DNA of 27,603 bases from ZLKRG08 sp046091905 (lineage in GTDB: Bacteria > Actinomycetota > Actinomycetes > Nanopelagicales > Nanopelagicaceae): assembly GCA_046091905.1 (NCBI GenBank), contig JBJTCN010000045.1, positions 1 to 27,603 of the forward strand, read 5' to 3'. This document shows, one piece after another, positions 24,325-27,603 of the stretch. Position 1 is the stretch's first letter. The number at the start of each line of letters is the position of its first letter. Position numbers and translations under genes: made by a program. The notes under the pieces were generated by a model. That model was not told where the DNA came from. It saw only the letters and a program-made list of their open reading frames with translations, and made no database searches.

Positions 24325-24741
24325 TTAAGCGCGTGCGCGCGCAGTTGCGATCTTCTTCTGCGCACGTTGATGTAAAAAGTTATACCAACCATAAAGTGCG
24401 CCCAGCATTAACCATGGTGCAACTGATGAGAGCGCACCGATAAATTCCAAACCAACTTTCATAATGCGAATGTTGTATGCAAGTAGCGCCCAAAATAGCG
24501 AGGTCACAGCAAAGGCAAGTGGCGGAGTAACTACTGCAACATAGGCAACACCTTCACGGCCAAATCGATTTCCAAGTAAAACTACTGCCAACAAAACTAC
24601 GCCAGTGACAATGCCATATCCGTGGCGAATTAAGTTTTCGATAGATGCAAAGAAGAAGATGAATAAGCTTTGCAGGGTAGCGACGCCTTCCTTCTTTAAT
24701 TTGATCTTATTTAAGACCTTTAGCAACTGCTGTAAATCCAT
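24325..24741 (-). CDS. DUF6542-like membrane protein
   Basis: This 138-residue protein has an N-terminal charged segment with a hydrophobic stretch (LQSLFIFFFASIENLI) and about three further helices: YGIVTGVVLLAVVLLG, VVTPPLAFAVTSLFWALLA and APWLMLGALYGWYNFL, ending in a basic tail. The RFGREGVAYVAVVTPPLAFA segment resembles the late PPL-containing part of actinobacterial DUF6542 proteins, and its position between ispH and ychF matches Rv1111c. Its ATG overlaps the rmuC stop codon (TAATG), so it is coupled to rmuC. Family assignment is moderate and the function is unknown. Confidence 0.6.
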   Translation of the reverse strand: MDLQQLLKVLNKIKLKKEGVATLQSLFIFFFASIENLIRHGYGIVTGVVLLAVVLLGNRFGREGVAYVAVVTPPLAFAVTSLFWALLAYNIRIMKVGLEFIGALSSVAPWLMLGALYGWYNFLHQRAQKKIATARARA

Positions 24742-25823
24742 TATTCGCTCTCCTCTCGCGCAGAATCAACCCTAATTGCATGTGAAGTATCAGTTGAATC
24801 CATACCATTTAAGTCTCTAGCACGTGCATCAACCGTTGGCAGCTCAGGAAGTGACTCATTTGTAATTCCCTTATCGATCATTGCTCGAACTGGGGCGGTA
24901 ACCGTAGATTCCACATTACCTACCAATGAATTAAATGCAGTCACAGTGCTATTTAAACGCTTGCTTACCGTTGAGATATGTTCGTAATTTGTGACTAACT
25001 TTGAAACCAATTTAGTAGCAATATCGCGGATCTCTTCAGCGCTATTTGCCAGTGCACTTCGGTCGATTCCCAATTTAACGGTGCGTAACATTCCCAGCAA
25101 AGTAGATGGGGTGGCAATAACTACACGTTTTTCAAAAGATTTTTCCAAGAGAATCGGATCAGCAATAAGTGCCTCAGCCAAAATTGATTCAAATGGGGCA
25201 AAGAGCACCACAAAATTTGCCGAAGTCCTTGAGCTGTCGTATTTGCGCTTTGATAGCGCATCAACATGGCCAAGCAAATCAGATGCATGCGCCTTCATTA
25301 GCGTTTTGCGTTCTTCAAAGTTCTCGGTATTTATCGCTTCAAAGTAACGGGCGTATGGAAATTTAGAGTCAATATACAAATCTAATTTTTCAGCCATATG
25401 GACTATTACATCTGGAATTCCAGATAAATCACCTGGGGAGGATTGCACTTCAAAATCTATATGTTCTTTAAGTCCAGCAAAGCGCAATAAATTTTCTAAT
25501 TGGGCTTCACCATATTTACCGCGCGTCTGAGATGAGCCAAGGGCACCAGCAAGTTTTTGGGTTTCTTGGACTCCTTTTTCGTGGATTGCATTTAACGCTT
25601 CGAGTTGGGTAAATAATTTGGTATCAACGCCTTTGCGATCTACTTCGATTCGGCGCCCTTCGGACTCTAGGGTTCCGATTTTCTCTTTAAGTAAATTAAT
25701 AGTGGTATTGATAGAAGCGACTTCAGGGGCTTGTGTTGATTCTGTTTTTTTGTTTTTTGCCAACAAATAGCCCAATAAAGCACCGAGTGCCAAACCAATA
25801 AATAATGTGAAATACGCCTGCAT
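24741..25823 (-). CDS. rmuC: DNA recombination protein RmuC
   Basis: RmuC is a membrane-anchored protein with a nuclease-like core, known from E. coli for limiting inversions at short inverted repeats. The 360 residues begin with a membrane helix (AYFTLFIGLALGALLGYLLA), then a predicted coiled coil to about residue 90. The RmuC core follows, from SSQTRGKYGEAQLENLLRFAGL through GIPDVIVHMAEKLDLYIDSKFPYARY and FVVLFAPFESILAEAL to VVIATPSTLLGMLRTVKLG. The DSKFP and PDVIV segments are where family members keep PD-(D/E)XK-like residues. The last 50 residues are low-complexity. It is divergent from ychF, with 51 bases between starts. Confidence 0.93.
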   Translation of the reverse strand: MQAYFTLFIGLALGALLGYLLAKNKKTESTQAPEVASINTTINLLKEKIGTLESEGRRIEVDRKGVDTKLFTQLEALNAIHEKGVQETQKLAGALGSSQTRGKYGEAQLENLLRFAGLKEHIDFEVQSSPGDLSGIPDVIVHMAEKLDLYIDSKFPYARYFEAINTENFEERKTLMKAHASDLLGHVDALSKRKYDSSRTSANFVVLFAPFESILAEALIADPILLEKSFEKRVVIATPSTLLGMLRTVKLGIDRSALANSAEEIRDIATKLVSKLVTNYEHISTVSKRLNSTVTAFNSLVGNVESTVTAPVRAMIDKGITNESLPELPTVDARARDLNGMDSTDTSHAIRVDSAREESE

Positions 25824-25859
25824 GAGGCAATCATGGCAAGAGCCACCGACATTTACGCG

Positions 25860-25865
25860 TAGGCT
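25860..25865 (+). promoter_or_regulatory. Candidate -10 element of ychF
   Basis: TAGGCT lies nine bases before GTG 25875, and the intervening bases (CTACTCCTC) are pyrimidine-rich, the opposite of a Shine-Dalgarno sequence. A leaderless transcript is suggested. The -35 region is not recognisable. Confidence 0.4.
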
Positions 25866-25874
25866 CTACTCCTC

Positions 25875-26948
25875 GTGAGCCTCTCAATCGGAATCGTCGG
25901 ACTGCCAAATGTTGGAAAGTCGACTCTTTTTAATGCTTTGACCAAGAACAATGTCTTGGCCGCTAACTACCCATTCGCAACCATCGAACCAAACGTTGGC
26001 GTGGTGGGCGTTCCGGATGAGCGCTTAAAGAAATTGGCTGAGATTTTTGGCTCTAAAGATATTTTGCCGGCCACAGTTTCCTTCGTAGATATCGCCGGAA
26101 TCGTTAAAGGCGCATCCGAAGGTGCCGGTCTTGGTAATAAATTCTTAGCAAACATCCGCGAAACCGATGCCATCTGCCAAGTTATCCGCGTCTTTAATGA
26201 TGGCGATGTGGTGCACGTCGATGGGCGCATTGATCCCGCAAGTGACATGGAAACCATCAATACCGAATTAGCGCTCGCAGATTTGCAGTCTATTGAGAAG
26301 CAATTACCGCGTATTGAAAAAGAGGCCAAACAGAATAAAGAGAAGCAAGCGTTACTTGAAGAACTTAAGAAAGCAAATGCAGTTTTAGAATCTGGTAAAC
26401 CAATTTCAACTGCTGGTTTGGATTTAGAGATATTAAAAGAGGTGCATCTACTTACTGCCAAGCCATTCCTTTATGTATTTAACGTGGACGCAGCAGAGTT
26501 AAACGATCAAGCGTTACGCGAAAAACTACAAGCACTTGTGGCACCATCTGAAGCAATCTTCTTAGATGCCAAAACTGAAGCAGAGCTTGCCGAACTTCCA
26601 GATGAAGATGCACAAGAGCTACTTGAATCGATTGGACTTACCGAACCAGGTTTAACCACTTTGGCAAGAGTAGGTTTTAAGAATTTAGGTTTACAAACTT
26701 ATTTAACCGCTGGTCCCAAAGAGGCGCGCGCGTGGACAATTCATAAGGGCGATACCGCACCAGTTGCGGCCGGTGTAATTCACACCGATTTCCAAAAAGG
26801 TTTCATCAAGGCAGAAGTTGTTAGTTTTGCAGATTTGGTGGAGTTCGGTTCTATGCAGGCTGCTAAAGAACATGGCAAAGTCCGCATGGAAGGTAAGGAT
26901 TATGTAATGCAAGACGGCGACGTAGTGGAGTTTCGATTCAATGTATAA
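25875..26948 (+). CDS. ychF: Ribosome-binding ATPase YchF/Ola1
   Basis: YchF is an Obg-related P-loop ATPase that binds the ribosome and affects translation and stress responses. The 357 residues are near the usual 363. P-loop GLPNVGKST is at residues 9-17; IEPNVGVVGVPDERL is the switch I region; VDIAGIVKGASEGAGLGNKFL is the G3 and switch II region. The usual NKxD is replaced by FNVDAAE near 203, as expected for the ATP-preferring subgroup (NxxE-type). The C-terminal TGS domain has GPKEARAWTIHKGDTAP and HTDFQKGFIKAEVV. The start is GTG 25875. Its stop overlaps the typA start by eight bases, so the two translation factors are coupled. Confidence 0.96.
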   Translation: MSLSIGIVGLPNVGKSTLFNALTKNNVLAANYPFATIEPNVGVVGVPDERLKKLAEIFGSKDILPATVSFVDIAGIVKGASEGAGLGNKFLANIRETDAICQVIRVFNDGDVVHVDGRIDPASDMETINTELALADLQSIEKQLPRIEKEAKQNKEKQALLEELKKANAVLESGKPISTAGLDLEILKEVHLLTAKPFLYVFNVDAAELNDQALREKLQALVAPSEAIFLDAKTEAELAELPDEDAQELLESIGLTEPGLTTLARVGFKNLGLQTYLTAGPKEARAWTIHKGDTAPVAAGVIHTDFQKGFIKAEVVSFADLVEFGSMQAAKEHGKVRMEGKDYVMQDGDVVEFRFNV

Positions 26949-27603
26949 GACACGAGAACACTTAAAAGGTTTAACTGTAAAGAGCCGCGACGAACTTCGT
27001 AACGTTGCAATCATCGCCCACGTTGACCATGGAAAGACCACGTTGGTTGATGCCATGTTGTGGCAATCTGGCGCCTTTGCTGCCCATAAGAAGCAAGAAG
27101 AGGGCCAAGATCGCATGATGGATTCAATGGATCTAGAACGCGAAAAAGGAATCACCATTCTGGCTAAGAACACTGCAGTTCATCGTGGTGATCGAGTCAT
27201 TAATATTATTGATACCCCGGGCCACGCAGATTTTGGTGGCGAGGTAGAGCGCGGGCTTGAAATGGTCGATGGCGTAATTTTGTTAGTGGATGCATCAGAA
27301 GGTCCGCTGCCACAGACTCGTTTCGTGCTTCGTAAAGCGCTCTCAAAGAATCTACCAGTTATTTTGGTAATTAATAAAGTAGATCGTCCTGATTCGCGTA
27401 TCCCAGAAGTAGTTGATGAGGCATATGAATTATTTTTAGATTTAGATGCGCGCGAAGATCAGATTGATTTTCCAATTGTTTATGCCTCAGCTAAAGCAGG
27501 CCGTGCTTCGACAAATCGCCCCGAAAATGGCGGCATGCCAGATGCAGAAAATCTAGATGCGCTATTTAATGTAATTTACGAAACGATTCCAGCTCCGAAG
27601 TAT
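26941..27603 (+). CDS. typA: Ribosome-associated GTPase TypA/BipA, 3' end outside window
   Basis: TypA is an EF-G-like translational GTPase linked to ribosome assembly and stress adaptation. The frame is open from ATG 26941 to the window end, giving 221 residues of about 610-640. After a short N-terminus, VAIIAHVDHGKTTLVDA (G1) is near residues 22-38, RMMDSMDLEREKGITI (switch I) near 59-74, DTPGHADFGGEVERGL (G3) near 90-105, and VINKVDRPD (G4) near 143-151. ASAKAG (G5) lies near 181-186. The GREKGIT-like switch and the GGEVER sequence favour TypA over LepA or EF-G. The ATG lies within the ychF stop region (ATGTATAA). A 20-residue extension before the G1 strand is slightly longer than in most homologues. 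Confidence 0.95.
   Translation, partial: MYKTREHLKGLTVKSRDELRNVAIIAHVDHGKTTLVDAMLWQSGAFAAHKKQEEGQDRMMDSMDLEREKGITILAKNTAVHRGDRVINIIDTPGHADFGGEVERGLEMVDGVILLVDASEGPLPQTRFVLRKALSKNLPVILVINKVDRPDSRIPEVVDEAYELFLDLDAREDQIDFPIVYASAKAGRASTNRPENGGMPDAENLDALFNVIYETIPAPKY

Noticed and set aside
24325..24345. GC-rich alternating GCGCGTGCGCGCGC as a terminator for ispH.
   Set aside because: It encodes the ARARA tail of the convergent gene and has no T-run; the repeat is explained by coding.
1..27603. CRISPR arrays, insertion sequences, prophage or toxin-antitoxin pairs.
   Set aside because: No direct repeat series, transposase, integrase or paired small toxin genes were found; the PIN domain at 18239 is fused to PhoH and has no antitoxin partner.

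Overview
The window is a dense, AT-leaning chromosomal segment that looks like an actinobacterium with a streamlined genome, most likely the freshwater acI / Nanopelagicales group. That is inferred from three things: actinobacteria-restricted families (DUF501, DUF4307, DUF3817, a DUF6542-like protein, a PIN-PhoH2 fusion, an Rv1086-type Z-prenyltransferase); gene order that follows, in compressed form, my recollection of the Mycobacterium tuberculosis Rv1014c-Rv1112 region; and very short intergenic gaps with AT-rich codon use, including frequent TTA. No stretch over 300 bases lacks a gene; the longest gap is 19547-19757.

Region by region. 1-3233: the 3' end of pth converges on ppc (PEP carboxylase), which carries an in-frame amber codon. 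3354-11239: a forward run of mfd, a SurA-N-type lipoprotein, mazG, eno, ftsB/divIC, DUF501 and ppx/gppA. 11277-12668: a xylulokinase-type sugar kinase. 12711-12783: a tRNA with anticodon UAA and a short variable arm, followed by a strong terminator. 12873-13673: a Bax inhibitor-1/YccA membrane protein, separated by a bidirectional terminator from a reverse-strand DHA2 exporter (13726-15324), greA and DUF4307. 16256-18121: a forward operon of a 46-residue membrane protein, a SURF1-like protein, DUF3817 and a cis-prenyltransferase. 18239-20369: PIN-PhoH2 and a secreted lytic transglycosylase. 20378-23344 (reverse): xseA-xseB-fum. 23373-24323: ispH. 24325-25823 (reverse): rmuC and a DUF6542-like protein. 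25875-27603: ychF and the 5' part of typA.

Most genes are housekeeping: ribosome and tRNA recycling (pth, ychF, typA), transcription and repair (mfd, greA, xseAB, rmuC), nucleotide clean-up (mazG), central carbon (eno, ppc, fum, xylB), isoprenoids for the envelope (ispH, cis-prenyltransferase), division and wall (ftsB, transglycosylase) and respiration (SURF1).

I see no prophage, CRISPR array, insertion sequence or obvious new defence system. The points most worth attention are the amber codon in ppc, the class I-shaped tRNA(UAA), a set of genes with a -10-like hexamer 6-11 nt before a start codon that lacks a Shine-Dalgarno sequence (suggesting leaderless transcripts), and the absence of mca from the locus where DUF4307 and greA normally flank it.
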